Shown piece after piece: positions 1 through 9,409 of a stretch of DNA of 64,000 nt; within the stretch, counting starts at the first letter, position 1; every line of letters begins with the position of its first letter. Location: contig JAQMWT010000679.1 in the NCBI GenBank assembly GCA_029834535.1, positions 1 through 64,000 of the forward strand, given 5' to 3'. Under the pieces are notes generated by a model, which was not told the origin of the DNA, ran no database searches, and was given only the letters and a program-made list of their open reading frames with translations. Both the position numbers and the translations under genes were made by a program. The DNA is from Chrysophaeum taylorii. Its lineage: Eukaryota > Sar > Pelagophyceae > Pelagomonadales > Pelagomonadaceae.

Positions 1-1118
1 GCCGCTCTTCGTCCTGTCGGCGCATCTCGCTTCACATTGCACGAAGCTCTGCTCGTAAGTCGTCGTCTTTGTCCTTGCGCTCGTCGTCAGAGCGGGACGT
101 GGGTTGTTGCGGGTCGCGAGGCTCGGCTGTTTTCGGGCAGGTCGGCGGCCGTCGGCTCGCGCTCGATCTCTTGCTCGCGTGTCTCGGCGCGGCTAGTCTG
201 TGGTTCGTCGCGGGTTCCTTCCATGTCGTGACGAACAAAGCGGGTGTCTTTCCGTGTCCACGTCCTTCTCGCGGTTGCTGTTGGTGCTCTTGCTTGCGGT
301 TGTCGTCAAGCCGTGTTGTCTGGCTCGCGGGTCTCGTCGAGCTGCGGTGCTTCTTCGGCGGTTCTTCTATCCGGCCGCGCTTGGTCTGAGCGAGTTGGTG
401 TCTCGATCCGCACATCGAACGTGTAGTGGCTGGCGTCTCAGCTGCTATCCTCGTCCTCGTTTGTCGGGATGCAAGGGATGAGTGGGTCTTGCTCGCTTCG
501 GCAGGTGCTGGTGGGGTTGAGCCGCTTGATGCTCTTAAGAGAGAGAGAGAGAGCGGCGATGTCGTAGACAAATCGTTAGCTGTCCGCCAAGCGGCTTGTG
601 TCGCGTCTTCTTCCCTCGACGCGGTGCGGCCTCTTTTCCGGCTTGGGCACGTCTCTGCGGTGGATCAGGCCGCGGGGCGCGCTTCGGCGATTCTACTTGT
701 TTTTGTGCACGCTTTGCGGGTCGGCTCGAGTCACGCACCAGGTATAGGTGCGTAATCTCCTGTTCTCCACCACCTGCGACTGCAAGAAAGAAAAGGGGGC
801 AGTCCGCAGTCCGTTACCCTGACTCGGCTGATATCCTCGCAGAACACGAGGATGCCGGACAGGTAGCGGCTTCTCTCTCTCCGCCTCGCACAAATCACCA
901 CTGGATCGCCATCTCGAGTGCGAGATGACAGATCATTAATGGCAAGAATAAGGGCTAGATCGACAGCTGTCCTCGAGATAGGATAAAGGGGATATCAACT
1001 CGTCTTGATAGGTGCTTGGAAGCTTGTGAAGAGAGGAATACGGTGCGGTGAATGAAGGGTAAGGCTGATAGTAGGAGTTGCTGTTACATCCGCACCCTCC
1101 GCCCAATCTAGCCGCACC
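1..1118 (-). mobile_element. Older Ty3/gypsy-like LTR element, gag side and part of its LTR (fossil)
   Basis: The minus strand of 32-571 encodes an Arg/Ser/Glu-rich low-complexity stretch like the gag-side leader of the neighbouring gypsy element. At about 753-772 lies a sequence complementary to a tRNA 3' end (reads ...GTTCTCCACCA on the plus strand), two bases before a TG at 775. This is the arrangement of a primer-binding site next to an LTR, so 775-1118 looks like part of the 5' LTR of a minus-strand element whose body runs off the left edge. The younger gypsy element at 1119-11347 is inserted in this LTR, which resumes at 11353. The far end of the LTR was not located. Family assignment rests on the shared primer site and gag-like composition and is tentative. 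Confidence 0.45.
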
Positions 1119-1433
1119 TGTGGCGTAAGGAGAATTTAGGCCTACCTGGCGTGCCTTCGAATCCTGGCTCGCCGCTCGCGTCCGTGCCGTTGATGGAGTC
1201 ACTGGACGAGGATGGCCGTTCTCCCGCCACACAACCACAAACAACTTCCGTGCCTGGTCCTCACAACTTGAGGATCGGCTGTTGCTTTATGATTAAGAAC
1301 ACTTGAATCACAGAAATCAGGGAAGATGATGTCATAGAGAAAACTGACATCATCAGAACGGAGTAGGGTGCCCCTGATAAGGGGGGGGGGCTAGAAGAGG
1401 GGTAAGCCTTAGGAGGCGGGAGTTGCCGCCACA
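1119..1433 (-). repeat. 3' LTR of the gypsy element
   Basis: Direct repeat of 11034-11347, starting TG and ending CA, with the TG flanked by the target-duplication 5-mer GCACC. A purine-rich run next to its inner edge (about 1436-1443, read on the minus strand) is the likely polypurine tract. The two copies share a G run near 1381-1390 that differs in length. Confidence 0.9.
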
Positions 1434-1758
1434 GGACTCCCCTGGTAAGAATTCGAGCTGCCCCAGCGAGGTGCTTGCGCGAGGAGCGCGGCTTCGCCTT
1501 ACGAGCATCTCGTGAACGAATCTTCTAGTAAACGCGGGTGATGACCGGTTCAGGAACTCGGCCACTGCGTAAAGTAAACTTGGGGATCAACACATCAATC
1601 TCGTGCGGGGCGAAATCCGTGACACAAGGAGTTGTGTTGGAGGAAATTCTGCACTTGTCGGTGAAACTTCGACCTTCAACGTCCTTGAACTCGGGCTTGA
1701 GCTTGCGGTGCGAAAGGTGAGAGGTCGGCTTGAAATAAGCGACATCATCGTTCGGACC

Positions 1759-2343
1759 CTAATCGGAGTAGAAATTTAGAGCAGCACGATCATTCTGGTA
1801 ATCGTAAGGCTCGTGAACTTCAGCAACATAATTCTTCTTGCGCCAATCAGAGCGCTTCCGGTCAGGAATCCGGAAAACAACAAACTTACCGTGCTGATAA
1901 TCATCACGGAAGGTTTCTTCGGGTTTGCGGATGGTTTGATCAACGATCGGAGGTACCATCACAGGCGTGATCTGACTAACATGAACACGTCGTTCTTCGG
2001 GCGGAGAGTCGAGAGACTCAATCCTATAGGTGACTGGGGAAAGGCGTTCCTTGATAATAAACGGTCCCCGCCATTCCGGTCGAAGTTTGTTCTGAAGGAA
2101 AGGTATGTAGAGCAAAACGTGCGATCCTTCCTTGTATTCAACATCAACATGATCAGCATTGTAAGCCAATCGTCGTTTCTTCAAAGCTTTATCACGAGCC
2201 TCGCAGACGATCTTCGTATAATACTTCAATCGCTCACGAGTTTCGGCGACTGCATCAGAGCGAGAATTCGGCAACAATCGCGTATCAAAGTCCATAAGCG
2301 TGTCGTCAGTAGGTAACATCGGCTGACGGTTCAGGCGCAGCAT
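1759..2343 (-). CDS. Gypsy integrase C-terminal region (fossil part)
   Basis: Translation shows the end of a Ty3/gypsy integrase: a basic helical stretch, then a GPF/Y-type module (WRGPFIIKERLSPVTYRI, around residue 115) and a charged tail. No chromodomain was recognised in the tail. It lies directly downstream of the reverse transcriptase/integrase segment and just inside the 3' LTR. Confidence 0.7.
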   Translation of the reverse strand: MLRLNRQPMLPTDDTLMDFDTRLLPNSRSDAVAETRERLKYYTKIVCEARDKALKKRRLAYNADHVDVEYKEGSHVLLYIPFLQNKLRPEWRGPFIIKERLSPVTYRIESLDSPPEERRVHVSQITPVMVPPIVDQTIRKPEETFRDDYQHGKFVVFRIPDRKRSDWRKKNYVAEVHEPYDYQNDRAALNFYSD

Positions 2344-2373
2344 AAAGGGAGAAATCTGCGTGCCTGGAATAAA

Positions 2374-5300
2374 TTAGCGGTTATAACAAAACGCAATATA
2401 ATGAGCAAAGTCGGGCCAATCCGTGATGTTCCGGCACTGAAGGCAAGCACGGAGGAAGGCCTTGATAAATCGGTTTACACGCTCAGCCGGGTTCGACTGG
2501 GCATGATAAGGAATCGTAGTTTGGTATCGTGTGTTGAAGAGATGGTAAAACTCGCACATCAACTTGTTCGCGAACTCTTTACCGTTGTCGGTACGAATCA
2601 TCTGGGGCAAGTAGCCCTTGAGGAGGATGTTAATGACAAAAGACTCGAGGACAGACTCGGCAGTCTTATCGTTCAAAACATCCAAAATCAAGAAATGCGA
2701 GAACGGATCAAAAAATACTAGAAGATACGTCTCGGGACCAGCGCTAGGCAAGGGTCCAAATAAATCCATGCAAAGAACAACACCATCACCATCGTAGGCG
2801 CGCTGTTGCAAAAGTCCAGCTCGTTTCGGCTCCGAAGTACGAGCTTTCTGGCAAACTAAACATTCAGCAATGAAGACTCCAACTTCGTTCGACATGTGGG
2901 GCCACCAAAATCGTTCTAGGATAGCCTGGACAGTACTGTGACGTCCCATATGACCACCGTTAACCGGAATGTCATGGTAGAGTCGAATAATGCGCTTGCG
3001 CAAAGTAGCAGGTGCAACAATCATCGGGTGCAAATCAGCAGAAATGCGGTAAAGAGCGTCTTTAACAACTTCGAATCGTTCGTTCGCTCGGGAACGTCGC
3101 GGCGTCAGACTTTGGGCCATTCGGTAGCGAATATCTTCGCAAGTAGCATCAGATTCTTGCTCACGTGCGATATCAGCAAGCGTCATATTATCGGGTATCT
3201 TATCGATATAATCTTTGTAAGCGGCTGCGTCCTTGAAGATCTGTGGCTCATCGCGCGCACGGTTCTTCCGACGTTGTCTCGTAGCGCGAGACGTAGCCAA
3301 TTTCATCGGATCCTTTTCAGGATCTTCTTCCTCGTCTTCCGGCAGTCCGGTCGTAATAAACGACATTATGAAGTGGCAGCCGGAGGCGGGAACTCCTCGG
3401 TCATCAACAGGTCGGGGAAGCTCTTGGAACACCATATAAGCGTGGTTCAAAGGTTCTCCAAACTCGTCAGTCTCGATGGCATGATCTATCGGATTGCGGG
3501 AGAGACAGTCAGGGATACTCATTCCCGGTGACTTTCCCGGCTTGTAACCAAGTTCAGTGTCAAAATTGGCGAGGCGCATCGCCCAACGAGCAAGCTGCCC
3601 AGACGAGTGCGTCGCCTGACGTAAAAGCGTCAAATTTCGGTGATCGGTCTCCAAAACAGTCCGGTGCCCTTCGATGTAGGCTCGAAAGTGCTCTAGAGAA
3701 AGTATAACTGCCAGCAGCTCTAGCCGACGGGGCTCGTAATTGCGCATCTCCTTCGGCACAGCTCGGCTCCTATATTCAATCACTCGTTCTTCTCGAGTCA
3801 CTCTTCCGGCATCGTCCTTGACTTCGACAATCTGGAAGAGATACGCTCCAAGTCCATCCTTGGAAGCATCGGATCGGATCTGAAAAGGCAGATCACAATC
3901 GGGGTGGTAGACTCCTCTGGAATCAACCAAAGCTTCAATAATCGTATCCCAAGCTTTCTGACACTCGGGCGTCCATTCGAACTTTACACCTTCGAGGCAT
4001 AGTCGTCTCAACGGTTCCACGATCTTCGAATAGCCCTTCACATATCGCCGGCAATAATTACTCATGCCGATGAAAGAGCGTATCTGGGTCTTCGGGGAAG
4101 TATTCGGCAAAGTACCTGGAATCGGCATCTTCTGCAGTGCTTCCAGCGTCTTCGGATTCGGCTTCAAGCCTTCTGGGGTCGAGATGTGTCCCAGAAATTC
4201 TACATCGTCCTTGAGAAGGTGGAACTTCGCGGTTCGACCGCTGTACCCTCTCTGTGCCAAATGACACACCACTTCGATCAAAACTTGTAAATGTCGATGA
4301 AGATCGTCGGATCCCATCATAATATCGTCAATAAACGCAACCAAGTCTCGATACATCCATTTCGAAAGGTCGCTCGCCATTTGCTTGCAGAAAAGAGCTC
4401 CGGCCGTCTTCACACCTAGAGGTAATCGCAAGAAACTATGAGCGTCAAGTGGGCTAACCATCGTGACAGCGTCTTGCGCTGCCGGATCCAGACGAAGGTT
4501 GTGGTATCTCCATATAATATCAATGCATGTCCGCCATAGTCGCATAGCGAGAAAAGCTAAAGCATCATCTTGTCGAATGTTCGGCCAACTGTCATTGACC
4601 AATTGATCGTTGAGCTGACGTAAGTCAACTGCAGCACGGAACGCGTTTGACGTTCCAATCTCAGCTCCTTTCTTCGGAAGCATCAACACAGGAAAGCCCC
4701 AAGGTGAGTTGGCCGGACGAATGACTCCATCCCGGTACCACTCGCTGATCTGCTTGCGGAGACAATCGAGCTTCGCAGGCGTCAGTCGGTAGGGCGTCAT
4801 CTCAATCGGTCGCGGATTCGCGTCTTTGAATCGTAGAGACACAGGAGGCGAGTCCACAGGTCTCATAATCGGGTCGAAAAAGGCCCAAGAATATTGCACA
4901 CAGTGACGGAGCATCAGTTTCGCCTCGTCATCTAAGTGCGGATTGTCAGGAATTCCCAGCTCCTGAACAACCTTATCAACTTCTTCCTTCGTAGGAACTT
5001 GAACTTTCATGGCTTCATTATCCTTGACATGCTCAGGAGTTTGCGGCAGCGGTGCACCCTCAGCATCGCGCGGCGCATCTTTCCATGGCACATCAAACTT
5101 TTTCTCATATTTTAGCCTCACTTCCGGGTGGCTTTTGTTGATCTTCTCGCCTTTGACACGAACCTTCGGCTCGCACTTAATCTTCGGTTCCCGATTTCGC
5201 TCAGGATCTGGCGGAACGTCCAAATTTGGTTGTCGGGGAGGCCCAGCAGAAGAAGCATGAGACGTCCCCGGCTCATCTGTTGCAGGCGGAATCAACGGTA

Positions 5301-5433
5301 CCTCTGGAGGTTTCCATTTGGTGCGATCTTGGAGATCATCAGTCGACACCCATCTTACGACACGTGTGCGCGTGTTTAACAGCGGAACTTGTACGTGACG
5401 AAGTGGTGTCATCAATTTGCAAATAATAATCAA
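2374..5433 (-). CDS. Gypsy pol: reverse transcriptase, RNase H, integrase (fossil part)
   Basis: A stretch of about 1,019 residues. A proline/charged leader comes first, then a Ty3/gypsy reverse transcriptase (from about residue 215; VLMLPKK, LPLGVKTAG, FIDDIMMG near residue 365). RNase H follows (RSDASKDGLGAYLF near 515, ETDHRNLTLL near 595). The integrase has a His-His-Cys-Cys zinc region (HMGRHS ... CLVCQKA), a core with MDLFGP and RTDNGKEF, and NPAERVNRF near its end. Domain order RT-RNase H-integrase identifies the Ty3/gypsy superfamily. It is downstream of the methyltransferase-like region, so the methyltransferase sits between protease and reverse transcriptase. Confidence 0.9.
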   Translation of the reverse strand: MIIICKLMTPLRHVQVPLLNTRTRVVRWVSTDDLQDRTKWKPPEVPLIPPATDEPGTSHASSAGPPRQPNLDVPPDPERNREPKIKCEPKVRVKGEKINKSHPEVRLKYEKKFDVPWKDAPRDAEGAPLPQTPEHVKDNEAMKVQVPTKEEVDKVVQELGIPDNPHLDDEAKLMLRHCVQYSWAFFDPIMRPVDSPPVSLRFKDANPRPIEMTPYRLTPAKLDCLRKQISEWYRDGVIRPANSPWGFPVLMLPKKGAEIGTSNAFRAAVDLRQLNDQLVNDSWPNIRQDDALAFLAMRLWRTCIDIIWRYHNLRLDPAAQDAVTMVSPLDAHSFLRLPLGVKTAGALFCKQMASDLSKWMYRDLVAFIDDIMMGSDDLHRHLQVLIEVVCHLAQRGYSGRTAKFHLLKDDVEFLGHISTPEGLKPNPKTLEALQKMPIPGTLPNTSPKTQIRSFIGMSNYCRRYVKGYSKIVEPLRRLCLEGVKFEWTPECQKAWDTIIEALVDSRGVYHPDCDLPFQIRSDASKDGLGAYLFQIVEVKDDAGRVTREERVIEYRSRAVPKEMRNYEPRRLELLAVILSLEHFRAYIEGHRTVLETDHRNLTLLRQATHSSGQLARWAMRLANFDTELGYKPGKSPGMSIPDCLSRNPIDHAIETDEFGEPLNHAYMVFQELPRPVDDRGVPASGCHFIMSFITTGLPEDEEEDPEKDPMKLATSRATRQRRKNRARDEPQIFKDAAAYKDYIDKIPDNMTLADIAREQESDATCEDIRYRMAQSLTPRRSRANERFEVVKDALYRISADLHPMIVAPATLRKRIIRLYHDIPVNGGHMGRHSTVQAILERFWWPHMSNEVGVFIAECLVCQKARTSEPKRAGLLQQRAYDGDGVVLCMDLFGPLPSAGPETYLLVFFDPFSHFLILDVLNDKTAESVLESFVINILLKGYLPQMIRTDNGKEFANKLMCEFYHLFNTRYQTTIPYHAQSNPAERVNRFIKAFLRACLQCRNITDWPDFAHYIAFCYNR

Positions 5434-5478
5434 ACGGTTGGTCTGCAGGACTCAACGCGGACGGCAAAGCTTCGCCGC

Positions 5479-6350
5479 TCAGGTGAAAAAATCCTTGGTC
5501 ACAGAGTTGTGCACATCGAGTACTAATAAGGTCATCGTGTCTGGTGGCACGACGGACGCCAAGTGTTTCAACGAGGTAGTCCTGGAGAAGCCGGCCCAAT
5601 CAAAATCAAGGGGCATTGTCAGCAACTCCGAAATCATTTTCAGATTCAACGATCTGTAATCGGAACGGTGCGGTCCTACACGAAGCGGGACACGCGTAGC
5701 GGTGTAAGCGGCGTCTGTCGCGGCTCGTGATGATCCTAAATTGTTCATCTGAAGTAAATGTCGTTCGTCGGCGTAGCCAAGTGCAGCGGCGAACTCTTGT
5801 TGCATATTCTTGCAAGTCTTTGGAACTGCGCGCAAATGGAGCGGATGGCTGGAAACCAACAATCGCACGCGACAGCTCATCAAACTGGGCGTTATGTCGT
5901 AAAAATTGACGACGTACACGTAAGAGTGCAAACGTGCAACGTAAGAAATAATCGAGGCCTCCTGCTCTATCAACCACATGAAGAAACCAGCCATCTTGCA
6001 TAATTTCATCGTCCAGTGGGTAGCGGTGACTCCCTTCCCAACAGCTCTGGAAGTCAAGTTGCACAGAGCGGAGTGTACGCAGGGTGGCGACGCGATACAC
6101 ATCGACGACGACCATTCCGCGTTGGGTAAATAGGATTCAATCAACCGTAAGGTTGTAACATAGCGACCACACAGTGTGTGCTGCACCACAGGAATGTTCG
6201 GAAATTTCTTATGGTGGATCTGGTTGGCGGTGTCCGACGCATCGAGTGCTAGCACGACTCGAAACGAGGTCCCACACATTTCGTTGACTCGCTGGAGGCT
6301 GGAGGCCTAAAGTACTGCCTCCGGCTCCACTGAACAGCATCACCACTTTG
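5479..6350 (-). CDS. Cytosine-5 DNA methyltransferase-like domain of the gypsy element (fossil part)
   Basis: Read on the minus strand, C5-methyltransferase motifs appear in family order: motif I (VVMLFSGAGGSTLGL, about 6300-6346), a region like motif II (VVLALDAS), motif IV (IASPPC), a Glu-containing motif VI-like segment (MWLIEQEAS), motif VIII-like CRVRLLVSS, and motifs IX-X near the end (LLTMPLDFDWAG, LASVVPPDT). The family transfers a methyl group from S-adenosylmethionine to cytosine C5, with the PPC cysteine as nucleophile. Related domains have been reported in retrotransposons of dinoflagellates and charophytes. Its place between the protease/linker and reverse transcriptase shows it belongs to the element. 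The copy is broken. Confidence 0.75.
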
Positions 6351-6367
6351 TGATAAGTGATTGGAAG

Positions 6368-7000
6368 CTATTGAACCTTTTCGTATCGGCGGCGGATCTC
6401 CGCTTCGGTGATCTCGCGGCACTTCTTTTCATCTTCTTCCGACCTTCGAGCAAAATCGTCGTTGCCTTCGGGTCGTTTGAGGGCGGACTTGTCCGCAACA
6501 GCGGTCGTAGCGTCCTTCTGCGCCGTGCTCAGCAACATCGGCGGGGGAGACGCGTCGCAATGCGTCAAATGACTAGCGACGGAAACGGTCAAAGAAAGGT
6601 TCCCCTTGTCGTATCCTTCTTCACATTCTTTCGTAAGTTCGTTGATCGTAGAGACGTTCAACTCATCTTCGTACCGAACGATATCGCCAATCGCGAGGAC
6701 TTCGCCTTGAGTGACGACCGTCGGGACTTCTTCCGCGGCAGTAACCGCAACCCGAGCAGCGGACCGGTCGTGCTCTTCGCAAGAAGAACACATTCCTTCG
6801 ACAACTCCCAGCTGCTCGTTTTCAGCAAACGTAGCGACGAAAACCTGTCCCATTTCCATAGGCTTCGACAAAATAACCGGTAGATTGTAAGTTCGACCGG
6901 GCTCGATTTGAAGCGTGCGCGTAGCGTAAGCCACTACTCCTCGCGCGTCTTCTCCCTGAGCTGGGGAGAATTTGTTCGTAGCATGTCCCCGCGTAGCCAA
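6368..7000 (-). CDS. Gypsy protease-RT linker region (fossil part)
   Basis: About 210 residues between protease and methyltransferase-like domain. The first half is beta-rich (RTLQIEPGRTYNLPVIL ... GEVLAIGDIV), as in the linker that joins protease and reverse transcriptase in many Ty3/gypsy polyproteins. The second half is charged and helical and ends just before methyltransferase motif I. No catalytic motif was recognised. Confidence 0.5.
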   Translation of the reverse strand: MATRGHATNKFSPAQGEDARGVVAYATRTLQIEPGRTYNLPVILSKPMEMGQVFVATFAENEQLGVVEGMCSSCEEHDRSAARVAVTAAEEVPTVVTQGEVLAIGDIVRYEDELNVSTINELTKECEEGYDKGNLSLTVSVASHLTHCDASPPPMLLSTAQKDATTAVADKSALKRPEGNDDFARRSEEDEKKCREITEAEIRRRYEKVQ

Positions 7001-7037
7001 GGCTACCGTACGTTCCGGCGGCGGGCTTCGGAGATCT

Positions 7038-7520
7038 TTAATCGTTGCTCAAACGAGCATAAACTCGAGTCTTGACCAGGTCGAGACTCTTCCGAAAGGC
7101 ATCGTGTTGATGATTGTAAATCGGCACGGTTATCGGATCTCGATCGTAAATAGATCGAAAGGTCACGATGGGTGCATCGATTCGTTCATCCTTGAACTTA
7201 ATCTTCTTGCGCCCGTAGACGACTTGGGTTCGATAAAAACAAATTCGATCGTGGGGGTAGTCCACGACGGCTCCTAAAACTCGTATATCGCGCCCTCCCA
7301 ACAGGAACAGAAAGTTCGCATTGGCCACAAGAGCGACAATGGGGGCGGCGATATAGTCGGCGAGGGCGACCCGAATCGCGATCCAACGAAAGATCGCCGT
7401 CGTATTGAACCCTGATCCGTGCAGCTTGCGCTTAATCGGAAGTGCGCCTTCATCGAAAATCAACTGATCTTTGGCCAACTTTCTGACCATTTCTCGGCAA
7501 ATATAAGAAACATCTGCCAT
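7038..7520 (-). CDS. Gypsy retropepsin, C-terminal part (fossil part)
   Basis: About 160 residues following the segment that ends the gag reading frame. FLFLLGGRDIRVLGAVVDY resembles the hydrophobic-Gly-Arg-Asp segment near the end of a retropepsin. The catalytic DTG signature lies in the adjoining gag frame at about 7580-7620. The rest is not diagnostic. Confidence 0.55.
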   Translation of the reverse strand: MADVSYICREMVRKLAKDQLIFDEGALPIKRKLHGSGFNTTAIFRWIAIRVALADYIAAPIVALVANANFLFLLGGRDIRVLGAVVDYPHDRICFYRTQVVYGRKKIKFKDERIDAPIVTFRSIYDRDPITVPIYNHQHDAFRKSLDLVKTRVYARLSND

Positions 7521-9409
7521 TCCATCGACACCGATGTCGTCGAGAATTTCGGTCCGTCACGATTCCTGTAGATGTGACAGGCCATAAACGTAAGAGTGCC
7601 CGTATCCAAACAATTGAGGGTAACAAAATCATCTTCGATCGTCTTGCCATCTCGTGGCGTCAACGAAGTGTGAGCACATCGGGCTCTGACTTGCTCATCT
7701 CCGGGGTTGGGCATTGATACCGCGGCTTGAGCTTTCGTATCATCTGTTGTTGGCGTCATCGACGTAATGCTCGCGGCAGCCTCTTTATCTGGCGGCTTTC
7801 GCTCTTCCTCCAAGACAATCTCGGAGGGAATCAGTGCTGGTAGGGGATCCTGGTCTTCGTAGTTCTCGGAAGCAAAGGACCCCTCCCATGAATCATTCAT
7901 TTCGTCTTTCCAGAATGCATCTGTAAATTCATTCGTCATCGGTTGATCATCAACGTCATCGGCGATCGGTTCCGTGTCGGCTGCAGCTTCGATTCCGTCG
8001 CTGAGCGGTTGTTCTGGTGGCTTCTTTAGCAAGAAGTTCCGAGTTCTCGTCCACCAATCCTGCAGGTTCCACGTCGGCTCATCTTCGTCCCACTCGAGAA
8101 CGCTGCTAATCTTCTTCTTAAATGTATCCTTTTCTTCCGGCGGCGTGTCCGTGGCTCGATCCGTCGTGGCCGAGGCCGTTTCGGGGGGGTCCGCAGGAAA
8201 AGATGGCGTCGTCCCCGACGTCAACTCTATCGTAAGATCGTCGTCTGCATCACTCGAGATGGTCATCGTCTCGTCCGTCGAATGATCGCACGAGGTATCA
8301 CTGCAGAAATCCATGTCTGGCTCACAGCCAGTTCGGTCGCCAAGGGTCGTCCCTGGAGGGTCCAAAGATAAGCCGATGGCATCGAGGGCTTCTTCGTCAA
8401 AAACAAACGGTGGGTCGTCCGTGGACGACTCGTCAAATAACGTTATCGCGGACACTGGTTCACAAGGTGCAGCTTCTTCTTCTTCCGAGTCTGAATCGCC
8501 TTCCCAGTACCGTGGGGCTTCGAGGTCATCGCTCGAATCTTCGAGTTCATCGCTCGACCTCTCCTCATAAATCTGCGCTAAAGACCGACGATCGGTCAGC
8601 ACATCGTTGGGTGGCTCGTCCATCGGCGGGCGAGCACGATCTTCGAATGCGGCCGCGGCAAGAGCATCGGCTGCGTCGTCGGGGCGGGTGTCCGTGTTCG
8701 GGTATACCATCACTCCTAATGGTAACTGTTGACCGCAAGGGGTCGTAAACGCGAGCGTAGCGCTAAAAAAACCCAAATTATATTGGTGTCGGCCTCCGTC
8801 GTATTCGTCGTCGCGCGATCGGCGTCGTCTGTGCCGGCGCGAACTTCGACTGGGGCTCTTGTTATCTTTGTCTCTCTCTGGCGTCAGTTCGGCAGGTCCT
8901 ATTACCTCTGGATCGTCCCTGTAGGCAACTGGTGCTCCCAAGCCTATCCGAACTGTCTCAATCGCCTCGTCTATCGAAGCATCGACACATGCGTCGTCTT
9001 CTTGCCAAAACTCCGACCAAACGTAAGTTAACTCTCCGTTGGCGAATAAATCCATGCCTCGGGGTCGGAATCGCACTTCTTTCCGCTCTGGCGGTTTCTT
9101 CCTCAGGAAACAGTGAGCTCGTATCCAAACCGTCGGTACGTTCATCTTCCTCGTATCCATGCTGATCGTCCCATCCAAATTCGATTCCGGGCGGCAGCTA
9201 TACTCATCCCTCATGGTATGTTCGGGATCTTTCTTTCTCACATAGCCATCATCATATGCAGGCTGAAAATCTTTGAACTCTTCGTTCGTGAGTAATACGC
9301 CAGGGCTTTCACAGAGCTCCAAAGGCGGTTCATGCATTATAAGGTTCTTCACCTCTTCAGAGTTCGTATCCATTTTCTCGGCCGCTTCACGGCCTATCAT
9401 CCGCTCCAT
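7460..9409 (-). CDS. Gypsy gag with retropepsin start (fossil part)
   Basis: A 649-residue, strongly acidic translation with many Asp/Glu/Ser/Thr/Pro runs, lacking an obvious CCHC knuckle. Near its end it carries NCLDTGTLTFM, the Asp-Thr-Gly signature of a retropepsin, so gag runs into protease here. It is the largest gag-side frame and precedes protease, linker, methyltransferase-like domain and pol. The acidic part is probably a structural or disordered region. Confidence 0.6.
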   Translation of the reverse strand: MERMIGREAAEKMDTNSEEVKNLIMHEPPLELCESPGVLLTNEEFKDFQPAYDDGYVRKKDPEHTMRDEYSCRPESNLDGTISMDTRKMNVPTVWIRAHCFLRKKPPERKEVRFRPRGMDLFANGELTYVWSEFWQEDDACVDASIDEAIETVRIGLGAPVAYRDDPEVIGPAELTPERDKDNKSPSRSSRRHRRRRSRDDEYDGGRHQYNLGFFSATLAFTTPCGQQLPLGVMVYPNTDTRPDDAADALAAAAFEDRARPPMDEPPNDVLTDRRSLAQIYEERSSDELEDSSDDLEAPRYWEGDSDSEEEEAAPCEPVSAITLFDESSTDDPPFVFDEEALDAIGLSLDPPGTTLGDRTGCEPDMDFCSDTSCDHSTDETMTISSDADDDLTIELTSGTTPSFPADPPETASATTDRATDTPPEEKDTFKKKISSVLEWDEDEPTWNLQDWWTRTRNFLLKKPPEQPLSDGIEAAADTEPIADDVDDQPMTNEFTDAFWKDEMNDSWEGSFASENYEDQDPLPALIPSEIVLEEERKPPDKEAAASITSMTPTTDDTKAQAAVSMPNPGDEQVRARCAHTSLTPRDGKTIEDDFVTLNCLDTGTLTFMACHIYRNRDGPKFSTTSVSMEWQMFLIFAEKWSESWPKIS

